Positions 31,120 to 42,021 of a stretch of DNA of 64,000 nt are shown here, one piece after another. Position 1 is the stretch's first letter. Every line of letters begins with the position of its first letter. Under the pieces are notes generated by a model. That model ran no database searches and was not told where the DNA came from. It was given only the letters and a program-made list of their open reading frames with translations. Location of the stretch: the NCBI RefSeq assembly GCF_000372725.1, contig NW_005200011.1, forward strand, positions 135,852 to 199,851, read 5' to 3'. The DNA is from Emiliania huxleyi CCMP1516 (Eukaryota > Haptophyta > Isochrysidales > Noelaerhabdaceae). Both the position numbers and the translations under genes were made by a program.

Positions 31120-34081
31120 GAGCGCTCAGCAGCTGGCAGTCGGTGGCACGGCGGGCAGGTGGAGGGGTGGGAGGCTCGGCTGGCGGACGCCACTCTATCA
31201 ATCCAGACCGAGGGGGCGTGGATCGCGCGCGCGCGCGCGGCAATATCCCCCTATCCACGCGTGCGACGCACCGTGCACAGAGCGTCGCATTGCTGTGCGC
31301 GGTCTCTCAGTGACACGGGGACTAGGGCGCGGTGGGAATGGAGGGGTTGCAGAGCGCAGCGGGGGCGAAGGGAGAGGAGCTGCTCAGTGCGGCGGGCAGG
31401 GTTTGAGCGCGGCGCGGTAGGCACACCATGTCGGAATTCCCCGAGAGACACAGGGACCCGCCCGCCACAGCGCAGCGGCAAAGAAATCGGATTCTTAGCG
31501 GTTGGGCCCAAGGGGTTCCTCTCCTGCTCCTGACAAGGGACACGACAGGCTCGCAGCGCGGTGCTCGGTGGACTCCCAACTCCACTGGCGGTCTCATTCT
31601 CGGTCTATCTTGAAACTTGAGTCTTGACTCTTGCTTGATTGACATGACTCTTGATTGAGCACTGGATAGGGTCGATCGATTCCGCATGGTACTGGACCCC
31701 TCGATCGTCTCGCCCTCCCTCGCTGGTGTGCTCATTGGGGGGGGTCATAACAAACACGGTACAGGATCGAGGTGCACGCTGCTGAAGCAGTCTTGAGTAG
31801 GGTGCCCACAGGACCCAAAAAAAGAAAAGAAAAATTGGACCACCCCCGATCGCAGCACTTCGTGTTCGAGAGTCGAGATATTGAGATTGTGACTAGGAGG
31901 GAGGGACGCGGGGATTCTCAAAGGTGCCGTGCGCGCGCCGAGGCGCCCGCGGCGCGCGCGCGCCCGGCTGCACCAGCAGGAGGCGGCGCAATATGGCCAT
32001 AGTACAGCCCTTGAGGAGGAGGAAGAGGCTGGCTGGCAGTGCTGTATGCCGCCGGGGGGCAGTTTTGGGGTGCTGACCCACGCCCAGGGGGCTGCAGAAC
32101 GCGTCCGCAACCGGGACAACCCGCCCCCCCCCAGCCGAGGCCGGTCGAAGCCCCTTGAGCACAGCCGTGAGGAGTTCTCTTGGTGCTCCTGGCGGCCGTT
32201 CAAAGGTCGGGCGCGCGGCGAGGGGGGGGGGGGGGGGTCTTGCTTGCTCCACATCGAGCGCCATCGGTCCGGACCGGCGTGCGCAATGAGGGTCGGCCTG
32301 CACAAGGTCTGGGCCGCGGCCGCTCGGCGCCAAGTGCAGTGTCACGCTCGCGCTGGAGGCGCGGTCGGCAGCCCAATCCATCAACTACACTCATCTTCTG
32401 GTGCTTGGCCCCGTGCAACAGCGGTCCGGCAGGCTGGCCTGCCCCCAAGGCCCCCCGGGCCGCCGCTGCGGGTTTGGGAGTTATATGCTTAGGCACAGCT
32501 TCGGCGATGGCAGCCCCTCTCTGGGGTGTTGCATAGGCAGGGAGTCTCCCCCGCTGGTCTCCTCCTTCCCATGTTTCTTTTCTTTTGAGAGCAGAACGCC
32601 GGGTTTGTCTTCTATGTGCGTGTGCGATGTGTGTCGGTGAGAGAGAGACGGCGAAGGGCGGGGACGCGCGGGGCAGAGACTCAACGGTTCGTCGGCACGT
32701 CGGGGTTGGAGACGGAGAAGGGGAGTCTGGACGGTCGGCGAGGGGGTCGTAGACAACAGGGCGTACGGGGTAGCCGCCACTTTCCTGCCTCGCAAGGGCG
32801 GGGCTGTCCCGGAAAGTGAGAAACGCCGGGCAGCGTGGTGCACAACTTCAACCTCCCATACGTGTTTGTTAGCTCCTTTCCTCGGGCTGTTCCATCTTCC
32901 CATCTCCTTCCAACCTAGGCGGGGCGGGGGGGGGGGGGGGCGCGGGCGCGGAGTGTGGTGCGGTGTGGGTGTGTGCGCGTTACGTGGCTGCAGCAAGTGC
33001 TCTGGGGGGAGGCGGGGGCCCCCGGAGGCACCGTGCGCCGCGCCGCAGTGCGGAAACGGGGCTCCGGCTCTACTAGTCTCTACTAGCACCAACTTCCCGA
33101 TTAAGCTAGGTTAATCAGAGGGCAGATTTGGAGAGATCTCGAGGAGTACACACAGATAGACCCTCCAATCATGAGAAACCTCCAACCTGATCGGTCGTAC
33201 TGACCGCCGACAGATCACTCCAGACAGCAGACAGGCCGACGTCTGCACGTGGCCGGCCGGGCGAGAGGCTTGACACGATCCGACCCTGCGACCCTGACGC
33301 TGCTGCTCTAGCTATCAGACAACTGCTGACTGCTGCCACAATGTGTGACCGGTGCTGGCCCACTTGGCGGCCTTCCCGGTCAGTGGTGAGGCGCAGTTCA
33401 GAGCTGTCGATGGCGCGATGCCGCACTGGTCCCACATTGGTGACACGAGACCACCACGTTTGCCGGTCCAAGAGAGAGGCACCGGCGCTGTCCTGAGAAA
33501 GTGCATGGTCCCTCTTGACTGCCCATGCGCGCGAGGCTGTGTAGGCATAGCCTCGAGAGTGCCAGCAGCCAGTCGCCGAGGCAGTCTGTGACGCGCATTG
33601 CGTCAGAAGCGTGCACACGATAGAAGGACACCTTCCTACTGACCGTAGGATCAGGTCGTCACTGAATGCTTGATACTAAGGCCGCGAGCTATGCAGGTGG
33701 TCAATTGTGCAGCATGGCACGGTCAGCAGCGCCGACAGGCTGTCGCAAGGCGTGATAGCATGCTGCAAGTACAGCGAATTCCCATGAAACAAGTAAAAAA
33801 TCGCGCAAAAAAGAAAAAAGTGCCGAAAAAATCGGCGCCTGCGGCGGGCCATGGGACCCCATCTCCCCCCCGCATGGATACCCTCCAGGGCCCCCGCCTC
33901 CCCCCAGAGAGCAAGTGACCGTCCGTTTGTGTAATTACGTATTGTGCAATATTAACAACGAAGGCGCTCTCAAAAACAAACAAGAATGAAGAATCGTATC
34001 TAAGTAAATGCTTCGATAGAGATGCGTATTCAATGCTCCGACATCTGAGGACACATAGATGCGCCGCGATCTATTGTATCA
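31120..34081. other. Gene-poor spacer of about 3 kb
   Basis: Between the divergent V-ATPase start and the 3' end of the next minus-strand gene. It contains half of the R2 inverted repeat pair (31519-31600), G-runs at 32221-32237 and 32926-32940, a GA-rich patch near 32640, and an AT-rich end (33770-34080). Open frames here lack family motifs or coding texture. Nothing is annotated as a gene. Confidence 0.5.
31519..31600 (+). repeat. Dispersed repeat R2, copy 1
   Basis: About 82 bp (ctcctgctcctgacaaggga ... ccactggcggtctcatt) that recurs in reverse orientation at 35734-35816 with few differences. Confidence 0.8.
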
Positions 34082-35545
34082 TTATCTATTTGATCTATGT
34101 GTATCATTATGCCGCTGCAGCTCCCATTTGCATGCTGGCCGCGGCGTCTTCAGTGCCAGAGGACGGATTGCGAAGACACCGCCCTGTGACTTTACCTCTC
34201 GTGTTCTCTGCGCGTCACATCTGCCATCGACCGCCAACGCCGACGTTTTCTCCATGGACGGCAGCACGCACCGCGGCAGCTGGTCTAGTGAAGTATAGGA
34301 GATTGGCGTCTTTCCGTCGGGGCCTAGCGGCCATGGGCATGCCGGCCAGCACGTCTGGTCATCAGCCTCAGAACGAGTTGAACTTGGTCCAAGAGCTTGG
34401 TGACTCAAGGAGTCTAGTCGGTCTGGGCAAGAGTGGAACAGCTGGCGACCGATGACATCGACGCACGGTGTGTGAGACATCCGCGGCGCTGCGTTCCCAA
34501 ACACGCCAAACGACATCCTTCCCCCTTTGCCGCAGAAGTGATGTCTGAACGGGCCTCGGCCACTAGCGCGAACCTCCGCGCATGTCTGATTTGAGCAGGC
34601 GCACTCCCCAGACCGTGCACCTGACCGGTCGCAGTGCAGACTTCTACATGGGCTGCGACAGCGCGTGCGCCCCACGCAGCCGTGAGTATCGCTCCAATGC
34701 GGTTTGCCGCGGTAATAGCAGTACATCCAGTCCCGCATCGGCACTCCTCGCACCCCGTCTAAGCGGAGCGTAAGCTGCAAGAACTGCTCGGTGTTGGCTC
34801 CTTTGAGACCGCGACGCAAGTGCTTCATGTTCCATTCGGATCCTTTGAGGGTTTTTGCCAGCGTTGGCGCTGTCATGATGTGGCGACCGCGCGTCAAATA
34901 CTGTTGCATGGCCCAGCGGCCGCCATACGCCATGTGGTCATTGATCCCGCCTTGGCTATCCGAGGCTGGGACGTAGACCGTCGTGTTGTCGATCACGTCG
35001 ATCACAGGCGCCTCCACGACCGCCTCCCAGAACAAGTCGGGCCGCAGCCGTGTGATGGTCTTGAAGTGTCCACGCCTAGACAGTTCGTGGGCCCTGATCA
35101 TGGCCTCGCAGTGCGCAAGGTCGCACAGCGCTTGCAGGAAGGCGCGACGGCAGTCGTGGGCGCGCGCTCTCGCGTCACAGTGCTGCCACGTGCTCGTGAG
35201 GTTGAATTCCGCGTCGGATTTATAGCACCACGTCTGGAGCTCAATCTGATTCTCCGTCACTGGAAACAGCTGGCGGATCATCGTCCAGTTGTCTTGCCGC
35301 GGACGGACGCCGAAAAATTGGATTGATGGAGTGCCCAGGAAACGGAGAATCCCTTGCCGGACGTTGTCGCCGATGGCGACAAAACTGCGCTCGAGGCCTG
35401 TCACGCAGACCGCATGTGCGGGCTGCGACTCGTCTCGCAGCGGATTTGTCGGGTCCTGGTTGTCTCGCAGCGGCCAACTTGTGTTTTTCAATGCGAGTCG
35501 TGTTCTTTGGTGGGAGGCAGAGACTCCGAGCAGGACAAGCAGCAT
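34082..35545 (-). CDS. Intronless glycosyltransferase-like secreted/type II membrane protein
   Basis: 487 residues starting MLLVLLGVSASHQ (signal or anchor). Conserved-looking blocks are AVCVTGLERSFVAIG, QFFGVRPRQDNWTMIRQLFP, KTITRLRPDLFWEAVVEAP, GGRWAMQQYLTRGRH and GVPMRDWMYCYYR. The order 'FGVRP..', 'RLRPDL.W' and a later gate-keeping WxxxY region is that of the DUF7796-like nucleotide-sugar transferase-like proteins I know from algae. Cys-rich segments follow (CRSPCRSLHC, CACSNQTC). It probably acts in the secretory pathway on glycans; acceptor and donor are unknown. The last about 130 residues have little recognisable structure. Confidence 0.65.
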   Translation of the reverse strand: MLLVLLGVSASHQRTRLALKNTSWPLRDNQDPTNPLRDESQPAHAVCVTGLERSFVAIGDNVRQGILRFLGTPSIQFFGVRPRQDNWTMIRQLFPVTENQIELQTWCYKSDAEFNLTSTWQHCDARARAHDCRRAFLQALCDLAHCEAMIRAHELSRRGHFKTITRLRPDLFWEAVVEAPVIDVIDNTTVYVPASDSQGGINDHMAYGGRWAMQQYLTRGRHIMTAPTLAKTLKGSEWNMKHLRRGLKGANTEQFLQLTLRLDGVRGVPMRDWMYCYYRGKPHWSDTHGCVGRTRCRSPCRSLHCDRSGARSGECACSNQTCAEVRASGRGPFRHHFCGKGGRMSFGVFGNAAPRMSHTPCVDVIGRQLFHSCPDRLDSLSHQALGPSSTRSEADDQTCWPACPWPLGPDGKTPISYTSLDQLPRCVLPSMEKTSALAVDGRCDAQRTREVKSQGGVFAIRPLALKTPRPACKWELQRHNDTHRSNR

Positions 35546-35733
35546 ATATGTTGTATGTGTGTGTGGGGGGCCGGCCGATGCCGCAGCGAGCTAAGCCCAG
35601 CGAGGTGAGCTTGTTGCGCTGCCGCTCGAAGCGCACGATGTCGAGGGCCGCCTCCTCGGTCTTCCCTGGGAGGAGAAGAAAAAAGTGCGAGAAAAGCGAG
35701 CTCGTTTTGGTGGACGTGATAAGCTCATCGCTG

Positions 35734-35816
35734 AGATGAGACCGCCAGTGGATGTGGGAGTCCACCGCGCACCGCGCTGCGAGTCTATCGTGTCCCTTGT
35801 CAGGAGCAGGAGAGCC
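35734..35816 (-). repeat. Dispersed repeat R2, copy 2
   Basis: Reverse-complement match to 31519-31600, located about 190 bp 5' of the glycosyltransferase-like gene. Confidence 0.8.
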
Positions 35817-35867
35817 CCACCTGTCCCCCTGATCGTTCTTCCAAAATCCTGCTCGTGCAGGTGTGGA

Positions 35868-35925
35868 CTCCTGTGTCCTCGTCCCATCCCTCGTTTGGCG
35901 TGTCTGTTTTCTTTCTTTCTTTCTT
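35868..35925 (-). repeat. Dispersed repeat R1, partial copy D
   Basis: On the minus strand it reads aaagaaagaaagaaaacagaca ... gagggatgggacgaggacac, the first third of R1. It lies about 320 bp 5' of the minus-strand gene that starts at 35545, in that gene's sense orientation. Confidence 0.55.
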
Positions 35926-36012
35926 TATAAGCTCATCGGGCGCGTTTCTGCTTGGCCGCTTTGTGTATCTCGAGACCTCGAGAGAAGGCCGCCCCGAGGG
36001 CCCAAGTGACAA

Positions 36013-36592
36013 TTGGCTTTCTTTTGGCGGGCAACGTTTCTGCTGCCCCTTCTCGCCCTAGCGCTGCCGTCTGTGCCGCCAACGCCGCCAGCACAGCCAC
36101 CCGCGCTTTCGACTCTGCCCGTCGAGCCGCCGCCGACGCTGCCTCTCGACCCGCCGTCGACGCCGCCGATGACCCCGCGTGAGCCTGGCGGTGGTGATTC
36201 CGGCCTTATGCCTGAAGCCAATATAGCAAAACGTGGGAGTGACCGCTGGCGCTTTGGTGCTGTTGTTCCTCCTGCTCTGCATCACCACGTTCCGGCTTCT
36301 GCTGCGCATCGCCGCTGCTCACGACACGAGCCCGTGGACGCTCCTCGGCCTGTGGGTCGAGCGGAGCGCTGTCGTGCGCGCCGGCGTCCGCACCGCGCGG
36401 GCGGGCCACTGGCTTTGGGCGCATCTGCCCGTCCTTCCGTGTATGCGCTGGGGGTGCGACGTGCCCGTGGTGTGGGAGCGGATCTGCCGCAGAGCCAACA
36501 AGGAGCCGACGTGCTGCGGCGCCCGTTTGTCGGCGGGCGGCTGTGGAGCTCGGAGCAAAAGGGATATAGAGCTGTTTAACGTTGGGAGCTGA
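36013..36592 (+). other. Possible remnant of a proline-rich signal/TM protein
   Basis: One frame reads a hydrophobic leader ([12 protein letters not shown]) followed by PPTPPAQPP/PPPTLPLDPP repeats. A second, overlapping frame from 36233 reads a clear TM helix (TAGALVLLFLLLCITTF) and a short basic tail, and runs into the MITE at 36565. Signal, Pro-rich stalk, TM and tail make sense as one protein. However, the two parts are out of frame, there is no ATG for the first part, and no good intron joins them. It is either a decayed gene or one with a sequence error. Confidence 0.3.
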
Positions 36593-36932
36593 ACAGTGTT
36601 GCTAGTGTTAACAGTAACAACAGAACAGTGGGGCTCCCCAACAACAGTAGCTAACGTTAGGCCGGCTGAACAACAATAAGGAAGGCCTGGCAGTGACCCA
36701 CGACGATCTCCAGCGTCCAGTGCGGGTAATACCCGAAAATACCCGAAAAAACCCAGGTATTTTCGGGTTTTACCCGGATTTTTTGGCATTTTCTGCTTGC
36801 TGACCGCTGAACAACAGCAACAACAGTAACAAACAGTAACAGCATGGGCTGGGGTGAACACTTGAACAACGTTAAGGATTTCAGCCAACACTAGCGCAAC
36901 TGTTAGGCCCAAAGTTAATGTTAAACAGCTCT
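36565..36932. mobile_element. hAT-like MITE with terminal inverted repeats
   Basis: Left end tagagctgtttaacgttggg and right end gttaatgttaaacagctct form inverted repeats: the outer 12 bp are perfect and similarity extends about 40 bp inward. The 8-bp sequence aaaaggga occurs at both flanks (36557-36564 and 36933-36940), consistent with a hAT target-site duplication. TAGAG fits the YARNG start of hAT ends. The interior is rich in aacaacagtaac motifs and AT-rich for this window, and encodes nothing. Confidence 0.75.
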
Positions 36933-36940
36933 AAAAGGGA

Positions 36941-37932
36941 AAGCTGCGGAGCTCCGGGACGGCGAGCTCGTGACCTCAAAAGGATGGGGGAGCCGAGCGG
37001 CGGCGTGGGGCGGGAGAGGGCTCTCTCTGTCGGCCGAAGCTGGCCTCTTGTCCGGCCAGCCGGAGCGGGAAGTCGACGCCGTTAGCGAGGCGTGAATGCA
37101 TCCTGCGTGAGTAGTATACAGCGCGCTCGATAGGCTCACTCACAATTCAGCATTTATTTCGATTTTTTGGTCCAGCGCTGTGGTGATGTTGGCGTAGCGC
37201 GCCTGCCCGTCCGGCCAGGACCCGCCGGAGGCACACCTCGCGACCATCCGCCTTCCGGACTCGGGCCCGGTGCTTCGACGCAGCACAGTGTGCTTCGTGG
37301 TAGCATGAACTCAGAACGGCCCCCCGAGAGCGCCTCTTCGACGCCTACGGGTCCCGGGGGGTCGGAGGGGTTGCGCGTGGCAGCCCGTGAGTGCCGAGAT
37401 GGGTCTGTGCTTCGACGTAGCATGGGCCCCCGGAGGCTAATCTACAGCAGCGGCGAAGTGAGCGTGTTTGTGGTGTTGGTGTGACGTCTGAGCTTGGATC
37501 TGTGACTAAAGCCGCTTACCACTGATGAATCCCCACCCGAATAACACACAGTGCGCGCCCCAGCACTTCACTACGCCCTCCGCGCGAAATCGCTAGTGGT
37601 GCTTTGACCTTTGTTTGTGGCAGCACATTGTCATTGATCATTGTTTGTGCTTTGCGAGAGAGATTACTTGTTTGTGCTTTGTTTGTGGCAGCACGGTGCG
37701 GTGCCCGAGACCGCTTCAGCTTCACATCTGCTAGCGTGGTCATCCGGCTACATCCCGCGCAGGCCCCGCGCAGCGCACTCCGCCAGCCGAGTCTCCTCCT
37801 TCCCAATACAAGTCCGGCCCCTGCGACTCGGGTTGATGGCTTGGAGCACTTGGAGTGCCGTCGTTGGCGGCCGGGCAAGAAACTTCTCTTTTGTCGGCGA
37901 CGTCCAGTTCGGCCGCCGCCGCACTCGGGTTG
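36941..37932. other. Spacer upstream of SDHA
   Basis: About 1 kb. It holds two copies of tttgtttgtggcagcac (37609 and 37678) and tttgtgctttg repeats, and no supported gene. The promoter of SDHA should lie in its last few hundred bases. Confidence 0.4.
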
Positions 37933-40900
37933 ATGAGGCGTGCTTCGTCCGTGCTGCGCGCGCCGCTCACGCGGGGGCGCCGCGGCTTGGCCTCGTCATC
38001 GGACTACAAGATCACGGATCACGCGTATGACGCCGTCGTCGTCGGAGCTGGGGGCGCCGGCTTGCGCGCGGCCTTTGGGCTCGCCAACCACGGTGCGCGG
38101 CCGCTGCAAATCCACCTCGACTGCAAATCCACCCACAGACGCCCCGTGGCCGGACCCTGCTCCCCCCCCTCCCCCCCCCCGGACCACCGACTCCGCCTCC
38201 CGGTTTCGGCCGCCCTCCCTCCTCCCCTCCGCCGATGACCGTCACTGCCTCGCACCTCGCACCTTGCACCTCTGGCCCCACTCGCGCCTCGCTCGCGCGA
38301 GGGAGGCCGGCTAGCCGCCTCCAGGCAGCGCGCTTGGCGGCGGTGTGCAGCCGCAGCCGCAGCCGCAGTCCCTCCTTCCTCCCTTCCCCGCCCTCACCCG
38401 ACACTCGGCGCCTTGGCCCGGCTCCCTTCCCTCCCCTCCTCCTCCTCCCCGCCCGCAGCCTCGCTCGCGCCGGCGCTCAGCCCGCTCGTCCCTGCCCCCA
38501 GGGTTCAAGACGGCGTGCATCACCAAGCTCTTCCCGACGCGCTCGCACACGGTGGCGGCGCAGGGTGGCATCAACGCCGCCCTGGGCAACATGTCTGTTG
38601 ACGACTGGCGCTGGCACATGTACGACACAGTCAAGGGGTCCGACTGGCTGGGAGACCAAGACGCGATCCACTACATGTGCAAGGAGGCGCCGCGGACGGT
38701 GATCGAGCTCGAGCACTACGGCGTCCCCTTCTCGCGGACGGACGAGGGCAAGATCTACCAGCGTGCCTTTGGCGGCCAGTCGCTCGACTACGGGAAGGGC
38801 GGCCAGGCGTGTGCTGCTAGAGAGTGGCGTAGTCGGGAAGGGCGGCCAGGCGTGTGCTGCTAGAGAGTGGCGTAGTCGGGAAGGGCGGCCAGGCGTGTGC
38901 TGCTAGAGAGTGGCGTAGTCGGGAAGGGCGGCCAGGCGTGTGCTGCTAGAGAGTGGCGTAGTCGGGAAGGGCGGCCAGGCGTGTGCTGCTGCTGCGCGTG
39001 CTCCTGTCATGGACACGTCGGCGACGCGCCCCTCAGGCGTACCGCTGCTGCGCCTGCTCCGACCGGACGGGGCACGCGATCCTGCACACACTCTACGGCC
39101 AGGCGGTGAGGCACGAGACGGAGTTCTTCCTAGAGTACTTCGCGCTCGACCTCATCATGGACGACGCCGGCGGCTGCGCTGGAGAGACGGCGGCCCGCAC
39201 CGGGGCGAGGGGTGGTAGGTCTCGCCCCGCCGTCCCTCTAGGCGCGTGCGTCGGGGTGATGGCGCTCTGCATGGAGGATGGCTCGCTGCACCGCTTCCAG
39301 TGCAAGAACACCGTGCTCGCGACGGGCGGGTGCGGGCGCGCCCAGGCCTCCAGCCCCACCCCCACCCCCACCCCCCACCCCCGCCCCTCGCCCGCAGGTA
39401 CGGGCGCGCGTGGTACTCGGCCACGTCGGCGCACACGTGCACGGGCGACGGGTCGGCGATGGTGGCGCGCGCGGGGCTGCCCCTGCAGGCACCTCGAACT
39501 TGAGAGAGTACGAGACCGCGTCCTCTTGTGGTTCTGATGTTGCTCGATTGCCCCTGCAGGACCTCGAGTTCGTGCAGTTCCACCCGACCGGCATCTACGG
39601 CGCCGGGTGAGACGGCCCTCCCGGCCCCCCTTCCTCCGGGCCACCCCTCTGCCCACTGCCGGCTCGTCCCGCGGCGCGCAGGTGTCTCATCACGGAGGGG
39701 GCGCGCGGGGAAGGAGGGATCCTGCGCAACGCGGAGGGCGAGCGCTTCATGGAGCGGTGAGACACGTCCTCCTCTCCTCCTCTGCTCTCCTCTTCTCCTC
39801 TCCTCTCCTCTCCTCTCCTCTCTGCTCTCCTCCTCCCTCTCCTCTCCCTTGTCCACTCTGCAACCCCTCCCCCCTGCCAGGTACGCGCCGACTGCAAAGG
39901 ACCTCGCCTCGCGCGACGTCGTCTCGCGGTCGATGACGATGGAGATCAACGAGGGCCGCGGCGTGGGGCCGGACAAGGAGCCCTCCCTCGCCCTAGCCCC
40001 CCTCGCCCTAGCCCTCCCTCGCCCTAGCCCTCCCTCGCCCTAGCCCCCCTCGCCCTAGCCCCCCTCGCCCTAGCCCTCCCTCGCCCTAGCCCCCCCTCGC
40101 CCTAGCCCCCCTCGCCCTAGCCCCCCCTCGCCCTAGCCCCCCCTCGCCCTAGCCCCTCCTCGCCCTAGCCCTCCCTCGCCCTGCAGCCCCCCTCGCCTTA
40201 GCCCCCCTCGCCCTAGCCCCCCTCGCCCTGCAGCCTCGAGCATGAGACGCCTCCTCCGCCCCTCACCCCCCACCAACCCCGCCCCCTCCCCCCGGGCAGG
40301 ACCACATCTACCTCTACCTGAACCACATCCCGCCCGATGTCCTCGCCGAACGGTCCGCCTCGCACACGCCCTCCCCCCAACCCCCTACCCACGGGCACAC
40401 ACGGCGGAGGCCGACCCCCCCCCCCCCCCCCAACACAGGCTCCCCGGCATCTCGGAGACGGCCGCCATCTTTGCCGNNNNNNNNNNNNNNNNNNNNNNNN
40501 NNNNNNNNNNNNNNNNNNNNNNNNNNNNNNNNNNNNNNNNNNNNNNNNNNNNNNNNNNNNNNNNNNNNNNNNNNNNGCAACGTTCTAATAAAATGATGAG
40601 AATGATTATTGTCAGTCATCACCCATTTGCAACCAGACTCTGTACATAAGAGTGCACTTCCCAAAATCTGGGGGCAGGACTATCTAAGATGGGGTCACCA
40701 CGTACAAAGATTTTGGGAAAACGATATGCTTCGGGGCCTTTCAGAAAACATGAAGCGGCACGGAGCCTTTCCAAACCAAATTAGTGAGGGTCTTCCCCCC
40801 CGGCAACCTCAGCCTGCCCTTTGGCGGACCTCAGAGACACGCACTGAGAGGCTGGACCCCACCCCCCCAACTCCCTCCTGCCGCGCAGTGCCTCCGGCCG

Positions 40901-42021
40901 ACGGCGAGCGATCCGGACGCGATCGTGCCCGGTGCGCCTTCCGCCGGACGGCGCAGCGCACCCACCGCTTCCCCCCTTTGACCCCCTCCCCCCCCCGGCG
41001 ACCGGAAGGCTTGCTCGCGGCGGGCGAGGCTGCCTGCGCCTCGGTGCACGGAGCCAACCGGCTTGGCGCGAGCCCCGCCCCTCGACAGCGCCGCCGCCTC
41101 TAGGCGCGTTCAGTTGACTCTGCCGTCCCATCCCGAATCAGGCGCCAACTCGCTCCTCGACATTGTCGTCTTCGGGCGCGCATGCGCCAACCGCGTCGCC
41201 GAGATTGCCAAGCCAGGCGACCCGCTCACGCCGCTGCCCAAGGACGCGGGCGCCGCGACGATCGCAAACTTGGACAAGGCCCCGCGCGGCCCAGAGGAGG
41301 CCTCGAGTGCGGCCGCCAAGCGCTCGTCACCTTTCCCCGCCGCACGACCGCAGGTTCGCAACTCGAGCGGGCCGAAGCCGACCTCTGCGGCGCCTCGCTC
41401 AGCCGCTGCGGCGGGAGGAGGCGAGCCGCCCCGCGAGACGCCCGCGCGGTGCGAGAGTAGGTGCGCGCCAACTTGCAGAAGGTGATGCAGACCTACGCCG
41501 CCGTCTTCCGCATCCAAGACAAGCTCGAGACGGGCTGTGCGGAGATCGACAAGGTGTGCAAGGAGATGGAGGAGATCGGCATTTCGGACCGGTCGATGAT
41601 CTGGAACACGGACCTCGTCGAGACGCTCGAGCTGCAGAACCTCGTCGTCCAGGCCGCGCAGACGATGTACTCGGCCGAGGCGCGCACAGGCGGGGTGCTG
41701 CGGGCACGGCGCTCGGCACGCCGATGACCCCTCGCCTCCCGCTGCAGGCGCGCAAGGAGTCGCGCGGCGCACACGCGCGCGACGACTTCGACACGCGCGA
41801 CGACGAGAATTGGATGAAGTGCGCCCCTCCGGCCGCGCCCTCCGGCCGGCGTCCGTGCGCGCGGCCCCGCCTCAGCTCGCGCCGCCTCCCGCGTCAGGCA
41901 CACCCTCTCGTGGATGGCCACGCCGGCGGACAAGGTCAAGCTCGACTACCGGCCAGTCCACTACTACACCCTCGACGAGGAGGAGTGCAAAACGGTGCCG
42001 CCCGTGGCGCGGGTGTACTGA
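37933..42021 (+). CDS. SDHA: Succinate dehydrogenase flavoprotein subunit, mitochondrial (gap inside)
   Basis: Seventeen visible exons: 37933-38092, 38502-38806, 39037-39169, 39242-39329, 39398-39488, 39560-39606, 39682-39756, 39881-39977, 40300-40352, 40439-gap, 40889-40931, 41009-41065, 41142-41278, 41354-41389, 41461-41679, 41748-41818, 41898-42021. An Arg-rich presequence precedes the FAD-binding [29 protein letters not shown] contains the His that binds FAD covalently. Also present are [45 protein letters not shown] and [14 protein letters not shown]. It is the catalytic subunit of complex II. The segment expected to read about PVLPTVHYNMGG is missing, presumably in the N gap. Seven introns use GC, seven GT and one apparently GA. 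Confidence 0.95.
38795..38990. repeat. 43-bp tandem array that repeats the SDHA exon 2 donor site
   Basis: ggccaggcgtgtgctgc starts at 38801, 38844, 38887, 38930 and 38973, exactly 43 bp apart. The first copy spans the end of SDHA exon 2 (GGC CAG|GCGTGTG). Each unit includes the last about 14 exon bases and the donor, so five near-identical donors follow one another. Confidence 0.92.
39980..40230. repeat. Intronic tandem repeat (ccctcgccctag)
   Basis: About 18 units of ccctcgccctagcc and variants fill most of the SDHA intron after exon 8. Confidence 0.9.
40477..40576. other. Assembly gap, 100 N
   Basis: Exactly 100 N, a conventional gap of unknown length. It interrupts SDHA between ISETAAIFA and the exon encoding SDPDAIVPG. 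Confidence 0.99.
40577..40800. other. AT-rich island after the gap
   Basis: About 220 bp with much lower GC than all neighbours (aataaaatgatgagaatgat, acaaagattttgggaaaacg). It begins at the gap edge and reverts to typical GC-rich sequence near 40800. It may be an inserted element end or a foreign or mis-joined contig tip. It contains no recognised coding sequence. Confidence 0.6.

Noticed and set aside
33169-33618. 150-codon minus-strand frame
   Set aside because: No family motif, splice context or coding texture; left as spacer.
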